A stretch of DNA of 64,000 nucleotides from Serratia symbiotica. GTDB taxonomy: Bacteria > Pseudomonadota > Gammaproteobacteria > Enterobacterales > Enterobacteriaceae. Positions 14,629-27,740 of this stretch are shown one piece after another. The position numbers and the translations under genes were made by a program. Location of the stretch: positions 1,054,001 through 1,118,000 of the forward strand of contig LR025083.1 in assembly GCA_900380265.1 (NCBI GenBank), read 5' to 3'. Under the pieces are notes generated by a model that made no database searches, was not told the DNA's origin, and worked only from the letters and a program-made list of their open reading frames with translations. Each line of letters starts with the position of its first letter. Position 1 is the first letter of the stretch.

Positions 14629-16838
14629 TTTAGTGGGCTCCTCGTTCACTGTGAAATAACCAGCTTCTCTCTAGCGAAAGAAGCTGAATTGATTACACAA
14701 CTATAGTGAAATTCAGTCGATCTCTCCTTACTAAGAGAGTGATCTCTCTAATTGTTCTTTATTATCTTATTACAGGTAATCGTTTAAATGTGAGAACAAT
14801 TGACACAGGATTTGTGATACCACCACTATAAGTACACTGTATACAATACGTAAGTTAATAGTAGGTGATTTTGCTTCGGGAGGGTGCTCACTATTTCTCA
14901 CGGCCGGGTCAAAGACGATATAGATCGAATTAGTGTATATTGGTAATTACAAGCATTGCAAATGAATAAAATCAATAGCTCACAGCTTAGCACGTCGATA
15001 AGAAAATAATTAGTGAGGGATCGCTAAGGCGGTTGTCCTGAATCACAAACAGGAGTAGGCAGAACTAACTTAACAAGCCTAGTAAAAGTGCGAATGACAA
15101 ATGATAGCGCCGTCACAAGAAATAAAAGCAGATGACTATCTGGCGTATTCCATGAACTTCATTATATTCTATTCCGATCGTTTAATTATGTTGTGCACGT
15201 AGGCCAAGCCCTGCATCCTATATATCTTGAATAAGGCGGCAATATATCGGCAATATCAAGATAAGACGTATCTCAGCCGCTGATTACATTGATATGATAA
15301 TTCTCGCAATTCTTGCGATGTGCTTAAGATATCAGTGGATAAACTGTTTTTTTTAATGGAAAAGGTTTATATATGAAGAGCCTTATTAAATTAAAGCATG
15401 AAAGTTATCATCACATTAACTATGGAAATAGGGATCGCATGTGGGCGTGGTATGTCATCACTCAATTCCGTTTTTGAAGACAAATGTCGGCACAGGTTTA
15501 GCGCCACAGCGTGTATAGATTAAACTGGTTGCATTGGTAAGAATATACATTAGATAGTAATTGGTGCCTATCACTATACCCTAGGTGTAGTGATATATAG
15601 TCAATCGGCTTCAGTTTCGACAGCGATTAGTAGTTGCAGAAAATAATTATAAGTCAGTAACCATTACATTTATTTTTTGTAATAGTATTGTAGTGTATTA
15701 TTTTAATGAAATAATAAAAATAAACTTAATGGAGTGTGCTGATAATTATTGATCTACTCACTGTAGATCAAAAGTAATTTATAACATATATGTCTTGACA
15801 TCTATAACGGTTAATAACAGACATATCTTGTCATAATCGATGTTTATAAATATTTATTCCGATTCTCAATCTTAACTCCAATATTGATTTTTGATGAGTC
15901 TAGGTCTACTCTGGTTAATTTATATTTCGCGTGAATACGATAGGTAGTGATAAGGTGTCATTAATAATACTGAAATTTATACAAGTATTTTAGCTTGTAT
16001 GTAAGAGTCTTGATATATAGAATATGTTAGCATGCGTTTAATCTGATTCAGAAAGTAATTTTTAATCATCGATTACTGCGATTTGATGGCTATCAATAAC
16101 CAATTAATTAACAAATCGGATATCTAAGGATTTAAAGGTGATAGGTTATTACGGCTTGAATAAGCATTTGCATTTTATAATATATATTCAATACAAAATA
16201 GATCTCTTCATATGACATATGATCTGTTTTGGCTAAATAATCATAGATTTTTTGGGATTTGAAGCAATATTTATATTGTGAAATATATGTCTATCAATTA
16301 TTGACATATTGTATCGATGTAGTTAAATATAATGATAGTGGCATATGGGTTAAATAAAATCACTCACACCAATCCTAAAGCTACCTTTTATTTATTATGT
16401 TAATTTTATATTAATTGGATATCACTATATTCTTTACCTGTAAAAATTACAGGCCTGTGACAGGTAAAATTATCACTTGATAGATAAAGTTTAGTACTAA
16501 CCTAAGTAAAGTTAACTCCATTTAGGTGAGCTTAAATAAAGGCTGGTCTAAATTTTTAAAATGAAATTATTTTCATTATTGTATCATTCATATATTTATA
16601 TCCGGATCTAAAAATTTTTAAGTATGCATACAAACATGATCATATTACCAGTTTGGTATAATACGTAAGAAGGAAAGTCCTTCTGACTTGATTATGCAAC
16701 TTTCTGAGAAAGTAAAGGATTTTACTTATGAATAAATCTTGGATTCTATTCTAAGTCATTGGAGAGATTTAAAATATTTTAGTTATCCGGTAACGCATTA
16801 ACGTTTCTTCATTAACATCACCGAAATTGGAGGCATTA

Positions 16839-17048
16839 ATGACTAAACTGTTCAGGATCGTCCCTGGGCGCAAATCGTGTAACCTTTCAAAGTACTCTGG
16901 GCCTGGCCGTTATAACTACGAGCGCGAGCCAGCCCTGTTTCTCCATCTATCCATATTTGCGATTATTGTGATATCTCTACGCTTTTCGTCGTTAAAGTCG
17001 CTGACTTTTATTTTGAGAATCTCCAACATATTACCAATAAACCCTTAA
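16839..17048 (+). CDS. Possible small membrane protein, hypothetical
   Basis: An open frame of 69 codons starts at ATG 16839 behind a strong Shine-Dalgarno (TTGGAGG, 16827-16833, spacing about five bases). The predicted protein has a basic N-terminal part (MTKLFRIVPGRKS) and one hydrophobic stretch (residues about 32-48, LFLHLSIFAIIVISLRF) that could span the membrane. I do not recognise the family. The length is not beyond chance; the ribosome site is the main reason to list it. It lies in decayed DNA with no operon context and could equally be a fossil fragment. Confidence 0.25.
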   Translation: MTKLFRIVPGRKSCNLSKYSGPGRYNYEREPALFLHLSIFAIIVISLRFSSLKSLTFILRISNILPINP

Positions 17049-17352
17049 AAGCTGGTTCCTGTCAGTTAGAAAAGGCATTTTTATGGGTAGATTCTCATCT
17101 AAACGATAAATTCGCCAGAGGGTTGTAGTTATGGGTAATACGCAGAAAGGAAGTGTATTTCCCAAAGACTGTCAGCCGTTAGTACTGTATCAACTCCTCT
17201 GTAGAATAGGAAGGAGTTAAATTATATTGATAGCATAGTGAGCTTACTGCAATAAGGTATAGTATCGCTGAGTAAGTCGTAAAATATTTATTTTTTGATC
17301 ACGATGGCGGTTGCTAGTGCTCCTAGGCCGCGTACACATGTCAGGCAAGAAG

Positions 17353-17380
17353 ACTGATTCAGTGTAACTGAACCAGTTTT
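17353..17380 (+). terminator. Terminator-like hairpin, orphan
   Basis: An 11-bp stem with one mismatch (ACTGATTCAGT, 17353-17363; ACTGAACCAGT, 17367-17377) has a 3-base loop and is followed by TTT. It fits an intrinsic terminator on the plus strand. No live gene is readable immediately upstream. Confidence 0.4.
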
Positions 17381-18370
17381 ATCAAGTGAGAAAGACGTTT
17401 ATTTTGTGACAAGGCGTTAAAGGTCTATAGGGTGATATAAGATGCTTTCTTTATCTATCGAACACCCAATGATAGCTCTCAGATAGCGTTAGATATAACT
17501 ACCGAGAATAGGCGGATTGAACATTCCTATCAATGGTCAGCCTTCTAACGAACAATATATGCGTCGCCATCGTAAAATTAGAAAATTATTTATTATCTTT
17601 CATGATTAGTTATGGACTACACGCAATCACGTTCTTCCTTGAATAAGGAATAATCAATACAAAAATAAAGTGATATTGCTAATTTTGTTTAGTGGGTTTA
17701 AACTTCTGGTTGTGCTTTTGCATTGTTAGTATAGTGTGGTATGATGTTACCTACCCAATAGGTTAGGTAGGTTGACAGGACTGTGATGCGCAAACAAGTT
17801 AATAATAAATTAACTATGTATATGATGAGAAATCATCATACAGATGTTACGTGTTTTGCAAGGAATTTTTATGAAATCCCCTTAACTTTTGAGAAGATAA
17901 AAGAGTTTATAATAACTGCTTATTAATAAGCATTTTATCCTGAGCAGGTTTCCAAAATGTTACGATCGAGCTAGAAAGTGATACGTGCTTTGTAATTTTT
18001 ACTTTTAAAATATTTTTAGCGTGATTTAATCTATTTTTTATAGAATAAAATCAAAAATAATATAGTAATAAAATCAGAATCGTATTCAGTGATTTATGGT
18101 ATAACTTAATTACTTATTTGTTTCATGCGAGTCTTTTACCTGTATTTCTATACAGATTCAGAGATAGTATATTCATTTATATAAATCAACATATGTAATA
18201 CTATTAGTTTCATTGCAAATTTTGGGATTTTAGTGAATTTTTAATCACATTAGATGATAGAATCTGATTCTATCGAAAGCATCAGCTGCTAATACTTGTA
18301 AACCTACCTATTCAAGCTGCTTGGTTTTATTATGTTTCCTATTTGCCTTAAGTATATAGAAAAAATCAGG

Positions 18371-18376
18371 TATACT
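18371..18376 (+). promoter_or_regulatory. Candidate -10 box for fabV
   Basis: TATACT lies 32 bases before the proposed fabV ATG. A weak -35 candidate (TTAAGT, 18348-18353) sits 17 bases upstream. Assigned by inspection only. fabV has no neighbouring live gene, so it needs its own promoter. Confidence 0.3.
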
Positions 18377-18408
18377 CACTTTTAGTGTTAGCTGCCAAGA
18401 AAAATATG

Positions 18409-19617
18409 ATGCTTATCAAACCTAAAATTCGTGGTTTTATTTGCACTACCGCTCATCCAGTAGGGTGCGCAGCCAACGTGCTTGAGCAAATAGCCTATGT
18501 AGAATCTCGTCGCGAACTGAGGAATCAATCTAAGAAAGTGCTAGTTATTGGTTCCTCTACTGGCTATGGACTCGCCTCTCGTATCCACGCTGCATTCGGC
18601 AGCGGTGCGGCCACTATCGGGGTATTTTTTGAAAAACCATCTAGCAAAGACAAAACAGGCTCGGCTGGTTGGTATAACGCTGCCGCTTTTGACAAAGCTG
18701 CCAAAAAAGCAGGTATATACGCAAAAAGCATTAATGGTGATGCGTTTTCTAATGAATGTCGTAAAAGAATCACCTCTTTAATTAAAGAGGATCTTGGTCA
18801 AATTGATCTAATTGTTTATTCATTGGCTTCCCCTGTTCGGAAAATGCCAGATACTGGTGAAGTTGTGCGTGCCATACTGAAGCCGATTGGTCAACCCTAT
18901 AAATCCCTGACTCTAGACACCGACAAAGATGTGCTGTTGGAAACAGTCGTGCAACCAGCTAACGGAAAGGAGATTTCCGACACAGTCAAGGTTATGGGTG
19001 GCCAGGATTGGGAGCTATGGATGGAGGCGTTAGATGAAGCGGGCGTGCTGGCGGAAAATATTCAAACGGTTGCTTATTCTTACATTGGCACTGATCTGAC
19101 CTGGCCAATTTATTGGCATGGCACCTTAGGTAAAGCAAAAGAAGACCTAGAACGGGCAGCAGCAGCTATCAATAAAAAGCTGCAAGCTAAAGGTGGGGCT
19201 GCCTATGTTGCCATGCTGAAATCGGTCGTTACCCAGGCTTCTTCTGCGATCCCAGGGATGCCTTTATACATTTCTATCGTGTTCAAAATCATGAAGGAGC
19301 AGGGTATTCACGAAGGTTGCATTGAGCAGGCGCAGCGCTTATTCACTAGTAAACTCTATTCTGGTAGAGTGCCAGTAACTGACGAGAAGCATCGACTGCG
19401 TTTAGATGATTGGGAATTAGGTGAGAATGTGCAAAACAGTTGCCGTAAAATCTGGTCTAGGATAAATAATCGTAATTTAAATGAATTAACGGATTATCAA
19501 GGCTATAAGACAGATTTTATGCGCTGTTTTGGCTTTGGCATGGCGGGTGTTGATTACAGTGCTGACTTGAGTAGTGAAGTGAGCTTCGAGGTGATTAAAT
19601 TAGCCTCGGTGAGATGA
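18409..19617 (+). CDS. fabV: FabV-type trans-2-enoyl-ACP reductase (NADH)
   Basis: The protein (about 402 residues; family usually near 400) matches FabV from end to end. It catalyses the last step of each fatty-acid elongation cycle, reducing trans-2-enoyl-ACP with NADH in the cytosol. Visible features are the N-terminal [14 protein letters not shown], the glycine-rich NAD-binding segment [15 protein letters not shown] near residues 43-57, and the catalytic Tyr-x8-Lys motif in [12 protein letters not shown] near residue 235. I start it at ATG 18409 because family members begin with M-(V/L)-IKPKIRG; an in-frame ATG at 18406 and a GTG at 18385 are alternatives. The Shine-Dalgarno is weak. FabV is known as a triclosan-insensitive isozyme of FabI. 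It is the only intact gene for almost 20 kb and stands alone, so it is probably essential, perhaps as the sole enoyl reductase (inference). Confidence 0.95.
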   Translation: MLIKPKIRGFICTTAHPVGCAANVLEQIAYVESRRELRNQSKKVLVIGSSTGYGLASRIHAAFGSGAATIGVFFEKPSSKDKTGSAGWYNAAAFDKAAKKAGIYAKSINGDAFSNECRKRITSLIKEDLGQIDLIVYSLASPVRKMPDTGEVVRAILKPIGQPYKSLTLDTDKDVLLETVVQPANGKEISDTVKVMGGQDWELWMEALDEAGVLAENIQTVAYSYIGTDLTWPIYWHGTLGKAKEDLERAAAAINKKLQAKGGAAYVAMLKSVVTQASSAIPGMPLYISIVFKIMKEQGIHEGCIEQAQRLFTSKLYSGRVPVTDEKHRLRLDDWELGENVQNSCRKIWSRINNRNLNELTDYQGYKTDFMRCFGFGMAGVDYSADLSSEVSFEVIKLASVR

Positions 19618-20927
19618 CTAGAGTTAGAAGGGTATCTTCTGGATACCTATCACTAAATTGTGTGTAGTTGCTTTTGTGTGATATCTTAACTCGAGTAACG
19701 GAAGGTAGGTTGACGATAGAAAATAAGCGTTCACCCTTTCGGTTAACGCGCATCAATGTCTTAAAGCGAAGACATTGCTTAATGTGTTGCTAGATTAAGC
19801 TGGCGGAGCTGCTGTTAAAACATCACTAAACTCAGACTTTACCGAACAGCTAAGAGATAAGAAATATTATTAAAAATAAGGAAGTTCATACAAATCATAT
19901 TTATCAAACCTCAATTGTGCAGCGATGGCAAACGGACGCTGAGTACAGTAGATGACCGTTAAAAGGTTTCGAGGTTTAGATTATAAGGCAGATACGTACT
20001 TGAAGAGATGAATAGCTAAATTGTATTTGTGTACGCACCAGAGAGGTGTTAGTAAAATCAGTGCCACATTCTAGGTCATCTAGAATGTGAATGGTATTTA
20101 TCCTAAGTATGTCTCAAATCCTTTGTAAGGTTAATAGGTAGGTTGTAGAGTGAATATGAACTTTCTATAGCCTACATATTATTGCGTATCTTGGCTGCAA
20201 GATACTACAAGTTTATCATTGAGACAATATGATCAACAAACCCGTATTGTCATGATTGTGTCGGAACGACAATTACAGTTTCCCAGTTACTAGAAAATAA
20301 GCATATCAGCATATGTATATCAGCTTCAAATTGAAGAAGCTGCAATGGTGGTGCTAGCGCTCTTCGTAAATGTTTAGGCAGTCAATTGATACAAATCAGA
20401 ATAGCGATGCGGATAGTAAGAAACATCAATGTGTTTTTGATGGCCAGTCTTTATTTGCACGATAATCGCTAGTATGGATGCTATTAAACTGCTGAATAGC
20501 GATAGCAGTGCGGCCATAAGAAGACGGAATGGTTTCCAGATAAACAGCTCAGAAAGAAAGTGTTCCTTGCGATTAATGAGGTACAAAAATAGAGTACACT
20601 AGTTCCTCACTGAAGTAGTCCATTAGTAATGTTATTACTAATCTTGCTATGACCACTATAGCAATCAGCCTTAATATAAGAGTGCACTGTATTATTTACA
20701 TGCTATTACTGGCTAATGGGCGCTGCCAGTTTAGCAACCGTCATTTAAAGTGCCTGTCATAATAACGGATATTATACAAAGAGCGTTAAAAGTTTCTCCA
20801 ATACTCAATTGTTATTCCACTTTTTAGAGAAAAGTTCAAGTTTATGAAAAACACACAACATATTTAGACTTTATATGTTTTATAGTTTCTTGATAGTTAA
20901 TGCAACTTCATGAGAGATTTTCTGGAG
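19618..20927. other. Decayed intergenic region between fabV and ychF
   Basis: No supportable gene. It contains a 9-bp hairpin at 19754-19777 (CAATGTCTT and complement, 6-base loop), a perfect 10-bp hairpin at 20065-20089 (CACATTCTAG and complement, 5-base loop), and a short minus-strand hydrophobic open frame near 20374-20586 that begins only at TTG and that I do not accept as a gene. A weak hairpin at 20857-20879 with a T run on the minus strand might terminate ychF. Confidence 0.6.
20065..20089. repeat. 10-bp perfect hairpin
   Basis: CACATTCTAG and CTAGAATGTG flank GTCAT. No T tract follows. It lies about 450 bases after fabV and has no clear role. Confidence 0.5.
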
Positions 20928-22019
20928 TTAGACGTTAAACAAAAAGTTGATTATGTCACCGTCATTAACAATGTAATCCTTACCTTCTGAGCGCATTTTC
21001 CCAGCTTCTTTGGCACCTTGTTTCCCCTTATATGTGATGAAATCCGCGTAGGCGATGGTGTGGGCTCGAATAAAACCTTTCTCAAGGTCGGTGTGGATCT
21101 TCCCTGCTGCTTCTGGAGCGGTCACCCCAACTGGGATAGTCCAGGCGCGTACTTCTTTAAGACCAGCAGTGAAATAGGTCTGTAGGTTAAGTAGATCGTA
21201 ACCGGTACGGATCATTCTTTTTAGTGAAGGCTCTTCCAGGCTTAGTGCAGCAATAAACTCCTCACGCTCTTTATTTTCTAAAGTGGCGATATCAGCTTCT
21301 ATGTCCGCACAGACGGCCACTACCGGCGAGCAATCGGCTTTAGCAAGTTCACGAACGGAGTTCAAATACGGATTGTTCTGGAAACCGTCTTCGTTGATGT
21401 TCGCGATATACATCGTTGGCTTAAGTGTGAGGAAGTTTAAGTACTGGACCGCGGCTTTATCTTCCATGCTTAGAGGTAGTCCCCGTAACATACCGGCATT
21501 TTCTAAGTGGGGTAGACATTTTTCCAGCGCTTTCAGTTCAGATCGAGCGGCTTTAGTACCTATTTTGGCTTTTTTATGTGCTCGATAGATGGCACGTTCG
21601 CAGGTTTCAAGGTCAGACAGCGCTAGCTCTGTATTGATGACTTCGATATCATCAACCGGATCGACTTTGTTATTGATATGGATAATATTGTCGTTTTCGA
21701 AGCAGCGAACTACATGGACAATGGCTTCAGTTTCACGGATGTTGCTTAAGAACTGGTTCCCCAGACCTTCTCCTTTTGATGCGCCTTTAACTAATCCAGC
21801 AATATCGACAAATTCCATGGTAGTTGGAACAACACGCTGTGGTTTAACAATTTCTGATAATTTGTTAAGGCGGGGATCAAGGATAGGCACCATCCCTATG
21901 TTGGGTTCAATCGTGCAGAAAGGGAAGTTAGCTGCTCCGATACCCGCTTTGGTTAACGCGTTGAACAGAGTGGATTTCCCTACGTTAGGCAGCCCGACGA
22001 TACCGCATTTGAATCCCAT
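20928..22019 (-). CDS. ychF: YchF/OLA1 family ribosome-binding ATPase
   Basis: The 363 residues match YchF along the whole length. It is an Obg-family P-loop NTPase that prefers ATP, binds ribosomes and acts in translation and stress responses. The Walker A motif GLPNVGKS is at residues 9-16, the G3-like [17 protein letters not shown] follows near residue 73, and NINE near residue 200 sits at the position that in YchF replaces the NKxD guanine-specificity motif. The C-terminal TGS domain is complete. A clear Shine-Dalgarno (GAGG, complement of 22030-22033) precedes the ATG. In enterics ychF follows pth; here the order and strand are kept but the gap has grown to about 550 bases, so cotranscription is less certain. 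Confidence 0.97.
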   Translation of the reverse strand: MGFKCGIVGLPNVGKSTLFNALTKAGIGAANFPFCTIEPNIGMVPILDPRLNKLSEIVKPQRVVPTTMEFVDIAGLVKGASKGEGLGNQFLSNIRETEAIVHVVRCFENDNIIHINNKVDPVDDIEVINTELALSDLETCERAIYRAHKKAKIGTKAARSELKALEKCLPHLENAGMLRGLPLSMEDKAAVQYLNFLTLKPTMYIANINEDGFQNNPYLNSVRELAKADCSPVVAVCADIEADIATLENKEREEFIAALSLEEPSLKRMIRTGYDLLNLQTYFTAGLKEVRAWTIPVGVTAPEAAGKIHTDLEKGFIRAHTIAYADFITYKGKQGAKEAGKMRSEGKDYIVNDGDIINFLFNV

Positions 22020-22566
22020 CTTATGATTACCTCAAGTATATGAATTATCAGTCTGATATACAGCCCTCCACTGTGTGAAGGGGAAATAGCATTAATATTA
22101 TAACTTTAATAACTGTGTTATCTATAACACAACTTGTGTGGCGAGTTAATAGAGCGGTATGGCTATTTTGATTGCGATGTTTATCGCAGTACATTTAACA
22201 AGTAATGCTACTGGTTAGTATCTGGTAACTGCATCCGGCTATTCCTTATTCTTCTTGGTCTTTTGTACTTTATCTCCGTAAAGAGATTTTATTTTTTAGC
22301 AGAGATTAAGAGTGAACGAGGTTCACTGTGGTTAATTAAGCACTAAACTTATCCTCATACAGGCAAGGATTGTGTTCTGTTTGATGGCTCAGAATTCTCG
22401 AATACATGTACCTTAGTACATGGGTCGCTTCTATTCCGTAGGCGATGAATTTTGAGGGGAGCACTGAGCAGTAAATATCATGCTTTTGCAGCTTAGTCCT
22501 GCTTTTTATTGCGTACTCCCTTGTGTTTGCATTAACTATAACACCCTCATCTGTTAGGATGTTCGG
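22020..22566. other. Expanded spacer between ychF and pth
   Basis: About 550 bases with no readable gene; in enteric relatives this gap is much shorter. I see only a 7-bp hairpin (CATGTAC and complement, near 22404-22421). Either a small gene died here or this is simply eroded DNA. Confidence 0.5.
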
Positions 22567-23157
22567 TTAGGCCTTGGCCTTGAACTTGTGAAGTCGCTGA
22601 ACGGCAGGTTCAAGCCCGTCTTTTATTAGTATTTCACTGCATTTCAGTGATTCGGTTATCACTTGATTAATCATTGTTTTTTCGTTGATTGACGGCCTAC
22701 CAAGCACGAAGCCAAGCACTTTGTTTTTATTGCCTGGATGACCGATACCGATACGTAGGCGATAAAAGTTCGGATTGTTGCCTAATTTGTTCTGAATATC
22801 CTTGAGGCCATTATGACCGCTGTTCCCTCCCCCGAGCTTGATTTTGGCCATTCCTGGTGGTAGATCGAGCTCGTCGTGTGCTACTAGGATTTCATTAGGC
22901 TCAATACGGTTGAAGTTAGCCAGCTTGAGTACTGCTTGGCCGCTCAGATTCATAAAGGTAGTTGGTACCAGCAAGTAGACATCGTTACCTGTAAGGTTCA
23001 ATCGGGCGGTATAACCTAAGAATTTTTTTTCTTCTTCTAATTTCTTGTTGTGTCTCTGGGCTAGTAAATTAACGTACCAGGCCCCCGCGTTGTGCCGTGT
23101 GTGGGTATATTCTATGCCTGGATTCGCCAGGCCTACTATTAATTTAATACTGGACAT
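22567..23157 (-). CDS. pth: Peptidyl-tRNA hydrolase
   Basis: Pth releases tRNA from peptidyl-tRNA that drops off the ribosome, an essential cytosolic function. With the start at the ATG ending at 23157 ([14 protein letters not shown]) the protein has 196 residues, very near the usual 194. A longer open frame adds 21 residues that do not resemble the family, so I reject it. Catalytic and binding residues are visible: Asn12 (GLANPG), His22 (TRHNAG), Asn in FMNLSGQ, Asp in DELDLPPG and Asn in NSGHNGL. The Shine-Dalgarno is not evident. The neighbour ychF downstream on the same strand matches the standard enteric pair. Confidence 0.96.
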   Translation of the reverse strand: MSSIKLIVGLANPGIEYTHTRHNAGAWYVNLLAQRHNKKLEEEKKFLGYTARLNLTGNDVYLLVPTTFMNLSGQAVLKLANFNRIEPNEILVAHDELDLPPGMAKIKLGGGNSGHNGLKDIQNKLGNNPNFYRLRIGIGHPGNKNKVLGFVLGRPSINEKTMINQVITESLKCSEILIKDGLEPAVQRLHKFKAKA

Positions 23158-25126
23158 TGTGACATTCGCCATGATGAATATAGGGGACAGAATGGTCAGC
23201 GCTATTGTAACGAATAACAAAACTTTAGTTCCGCGTCAATTAAGTCGAAGACCTAGTTTGTGTAGTGATCTCTGTTTTTAATTAAGGTGATCAGTTGAAT
23301 TAGGTTGTATGTTTTATATGCTCTATTGTTGTGGTTTCCCAACCCTATATTAGGGTAGCGTAATTATATAACTATTAGCAGTGTTGGGTATAGTGCTGCC
23401 ATTCATCGGTGACAAAGGTAGATGAGATGAAAGCTAATTATAATGAACCGTACGGTTATAAGTCCGATCATGGTCATGATGCGGAAAATTGCCGTTCAGG
23501 GTGTAGTTATCGCAATCCTGGCTGATATATTAATTATATTAATGTAATATTGGTGTATTACTGCCCATGAGTACACCATCATACGGTGCTCTCTTTCCTG
23601 CTTGATAACCTGAAAGGGCTCTAAGGGCCCCGCTCACAGTTAGGAACCTAGCGCAATCGCTAATCAACTATGATTCATGGCAGCGATAATATTTAGTAAA
23701 ATGGAATGATTCTTTAACGCCTGTTCTTGAATACGGTCAATCTAGCAGCATTGATGAGTTCCTTATTGTACGGTAAGTGGTTATAGGTTATTCTGATTTA
23801 TATGTTTGTAGTTTTATTCGTATTGTGAGTGATAGCGAAAAATAAATTCATATGCCAAATTTATGGTACTGGCAGTATTCCAATCTATGCAGATATAACA
23901 TAGACAGTACCCCGATTGCTTGGCTAACAGTAATACGAAGTAGTTAATTGGTAATAACTTTATTTTCTTTACTACCTTTATGAAGATAGCTATCAAAACT
24001 GATGCTAAAACTAGGGTGCTGGTAAAGATAATCCTGATGTTTGATCTCCTAACTACTTTTTGTTGATCTGCTTCTATAACAGGCTTCCTGAAGCATTCGT
24101 TTTAGTTGCTCTTAAACATACCCTTTCTAGGTATGTGGTTTCGTCTGCTAAGGCTTTCCATACGCCCAATAAGGGTTGGTATTCATTCTTGAGACCGTAA
24201 GTGCCATTTGTAAAAAAACTCGCATTCATTATTTATGCCCGCGGCACAATACACTAGTCAGTCTTACTGATTCTGTTTGTTTAAGTCTAACCATGATTTT
24301 AGTATCACTAAAACGTGATTTTGCATAGGAATCTGCTCCCTTAAATCATGAGAGTTTCTGCTTATAATTAGACTGGTTATTGTTTAAGGGTAACTTGCTA
24401 GTTAGAGTGTCAGTAGATTCCGCACCAGATCCTATTTCCGTGTTTTAGGGAGTAAAGAGACCCTTTGAGACTGTTCTCGTCCCTGTAGAAACGGGTTTAA
24501 AGGCTGCGTTGGTGGAAGTATTAAATGACTGAATACATCTTTAGTAGATGTATGAGTGTTGTTTGCTAATTGCTATCTAGGTAATATGCCATTTATTATT
24601 TATTTCCATTTCTTAGTGCTTTTGGCACTGCCTAATTTAATTAAATTAACCATAAACGATATTGCTTAATAGTGCTCATTATGATTGTCGCTGGCGCAGA
24701 TAAGTTAGGAATTGCGTCGTATATTAAGCGTAGATTCTCGGAAAAGAAGGGATCTTTATAGAGCTATGTTAGTGATAATGCTTAGCAAGGAATAGGATTG
24801 CCTCCTTACTAAATAGTGTATTTTAGCCGTTTATACGAACAGGATGTCATCCTGTGCATTTTATTAGTACTCAATATGGGTTTGGTTTGATTAGCTATTA
24901 AAGGCCCGACGAGGGTGCAGGGAACGATGAATGGATTAATAGCGTTGATAAAAACCAACACACTACCCGCGCTGCACGATACATTAATTAATCAATCCGC
25001 ACTCTACCAGAGAATGTGCTATAATAAATTATAGCGAGTTGGGGATGAAATACCTAGAAAATAGATTTTGACACCAGTATTAATAGGTTTCCCTATCCAA
25101 GGTGATAAGGATCTAGTGTAAACGGC
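23158..25126. other. Decayed region between pth and prs
   Basis: About 1.97 kb without a supportable gene. In E. coli this interval holds dauA (a SulP-type anion transporter, about 1.7 kb) and ychH (about 0.3 kb), and the size fits both, but I could not align remnants of either, so this is inference from position. A 32-codon frame with several Cys and His residues (23427-23525), a short hairpin at 24839 with a T run, and a near-perfect palindrome at 25018-25035 just downstream of prs are the only local structures noticed. Confidence 0.5.
23427..23525 (+). CDS. Very short open frame, doubtful
   Basis: Thirty-two codons (MKANYNEPYGYKSDHGHDAEN..., ending CRSGCSYRNPG). The composition is hydrophilic and rich in Tyr, His and Gly with two Cys, and a purine-rich stretch precedes the ATG. 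It matches nothing I know. Listed only because it lies where a small gene (ychH) is expected on this strand, although the sequence does not look like YchH. Confidence 0.15.
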   Translation: MKANYNEPYGYKSDHGHDAENCRSGCSYRNPG

Positions 25127-26266
<1,140 letters not shown>

Positions 26267-27121
26267 CTAATCAGTACAGGCGCGATGCAGTGGAGAAATG
26301 TTAACTCCTCGTGCGACAAAACCGCGCAACCAGACTGGAGCTTTCTTTAATACCTCACGAGCAGTATTTTCTGTGTCGAATTCTGCAAACACACAAGCAC
26401 CAGTTCCTGTTAGGCGTGATGGAGCATATTGTAGCAGCCATGAAATCAGCTGTTCAACCTCAGGGAACCGTTTTCTTGCAATCGGTTCGCAATCATTTCG
26501 GTAAGCAGATACTAGCAGCTGATTTAAAGAGCGGGCTGGGGTATCACGTTTTAATTCCACATCGCCGAAAATCACTTGAGTAGGGATATTAATACCAGGA
26601 TGAGCCACAAGATACCATTTTTCCGGGGGATGAGCGGGCTGCAACTGTTCGCCGATACCTTCGGCGAATGCCGCGTAGCCGTGCACGAAGATGGGTACGT
26701 CGGCACCAAGATTGAGCCCTAACTTAGCCAACTGCTTTTTACTCAGCCCGCAGTGCCATAATTTGTTCAGTGCAACCAGTACAGTGGCGGCGTTGGACGA
26801 ACCGGCACCTAAACCACCCCCCATAGGTAGGCGTTTATTGAGTCTGATATTGGCACCGCAAGGCGCGGTCAGTAGCCTGTGGCGCTCACAATAAGTCTGT
26901 AGCAGGTGAGCGGCGCGCACGACTAGGTTGTAGTCATGTGGGACGCCTTCTAGCGGTGTCACGAGATGAATTCCGTTATCTTGGCGTGGTTCTAAGGTTA
27001 GGGTATCGCTGTAATCAAGGAACTGGAATAGTGTCTGCAACAGATGATAGCCGTCCCCACGTTGGCCGGTGATATATAAAAAGAGGTTGAGTTTGGCGGG
27101 AGAAGCCCACTGGGGAATCAT
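26267..27121 (-). CDS. ispE: 4-diphosphocytidyl-2-C-methyl-D-erythritol kinase
   Basis: IspE phosphorylates CDP-methylerythritol in the MEP pathway for isoprenoid precursors. The 284 residues match the family from [13 protein letters not shown] (catalytic Lys10) through the GHMP phosphate-binding loop [17 protein letters not shown] to the catalytic Asp in NLGADVPIF near residue 140 and the C-terminal [14 protein letters not shown]. The usual GGGSS of the loop is GAGSS here, a mild change. The ATG overlaps the TGA of the dead lolB by the ATGA arrangement normal for enterics, which fixes the start. The order prs-ispE-lolB is the ancestral one. Confidence 0.96.
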   Translation of the reverse strand: MIPQWASPAKLNLFLYITGQRGDGYHLLQTLFQFLDYSDTLTLEPRQDNGIHLVTPLEGVPHDYNLVVRAAHLLQTYCERHRLLTAPCGANIRLNKRLPMGGGLGAGSSNAATVLVALNKLWHCGLSKKQLAKLGLNLGADVPIFVHGYAAFAEGIGEQLQPAHPPEKWYLVAHPGINIPTQVIFGDVELKRDTPARSLNQLLVSAYRNDCEPIARKRFPEVEQLISWLLQYAPSRLTGTGACVFAEFDTENTAREVLKKAPVWLRGFVARGVNISPLHRACTD

Positions 27122-27740
27122 TTAAGTGTCCAGTTATCTATTTTTAGTTTAATGCACTGCCATCTTGGTTACTTTTAGCTGGCTCGGCAATGCTGCTATG
27201 GTCGCGCCTTCTACTATTGTTGATACATGGCTGCCTGAGGTTCATTTACTTGTAATTTAATCAGAGCAGCTCATGCCGGTTATTCAGCATGAATTTTTAT
27301 TTACTTAGCCGGGCGACTCTCTATGAACTAAAATTCTTCAGTAGGATCTACATTCTGCGCACCCTGTTGATCAGTTTCTCGGTGTTGTCGCTCATGGAGC
27401 CCGTGCTAGGATGGTCGATTAAGTGCACCACCTTTTGTGAATATTGAGATCTGTTGTGTATTTTTAGTGGTCAGGTTGGCCGTAAAATATAATGCGTCTG
27501 AGCATATTATTGAAAGAAGAACCGTACGTAAACTTTTTTGTTTCGGAGAGATAAATAAGCAGTGAGACTGCTCTGATATGATCTAAGCTGCCGTATCATC
27601 TTGGTGGTGTTCATGCAGAGCTTGTTAGCTGGAACTGGTGGCTGGCTTAGCCGTGGCACAGGCTATCACTATAAACTAGACAGTTTAATTAAATGTAAGA
27701 AACGTATCGTACGGTAAGAAAACTAAAACATCTAAATTCT
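27118..27740 (-). pseudogene. lolB: Dead lolB, outer-membrane lipoprotein acceptor
   Basis: Reading leftwards, the last codons before ispE spell [11 protein letters not shown] followed by TGA, nearly identical to the C-terminus of enteric LolB (IKLKMDNWIVK). Just upstream, the frame that should read PANMELTDGGQR contains two stop codons. Near 27365-27405 a segment SDNTEKLINRVRRM fits the ADDAEEMIGKLTG region. No open frame covers the gene. The right-hand boundary is set by the usual length (about 207 codons) and is approximate. LolB receives lipoproteins from LolA and inserts them in the outer membrane, so its loss while lolCDE remains intact is notable. Confidence 0.75.

Larger units (their letters stand above)
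1..18384. other. Gene desert with decayed DNA
   Basis: No gene of a recognisable family is readable here. Open frames are short, about 60-80 codons at most, which is near what I would expect by chance at this base composition, and stops are dense in all frames. The stretch still holds fossil start sites (for example near 673-686), terminator-like hairpins (1241, 3982, 8642, 17353), long hairpins (7953-7988 and 14561-14628) and one possible small membrane protein (16839-17048). I read it as the remains of many inactivated genes whose identity I cannot recover by eye. Confidence 0.75.

Noticed and set aside
20374-20586. 70-codon hydrophobic minus-strand frame between fabV and ychF
   Set aside because: It has a TTG start without a Shine-Dalgarno and no family resemblance; one hydrophobic patch is common in AT-rich random sequence.
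21589-22026. 145-codon plus-strand frame opposite ychF
   Set aside because: It is the complement of the conserved P-loop region of ychF; the codon pattern belongs to ychF.
23158-25126. dauA and ychH pseudogenes between pth and prs
   Set aside because: The gap size fits well, but I could not align any segment to either protein, so they are mentioned only as an expectation.
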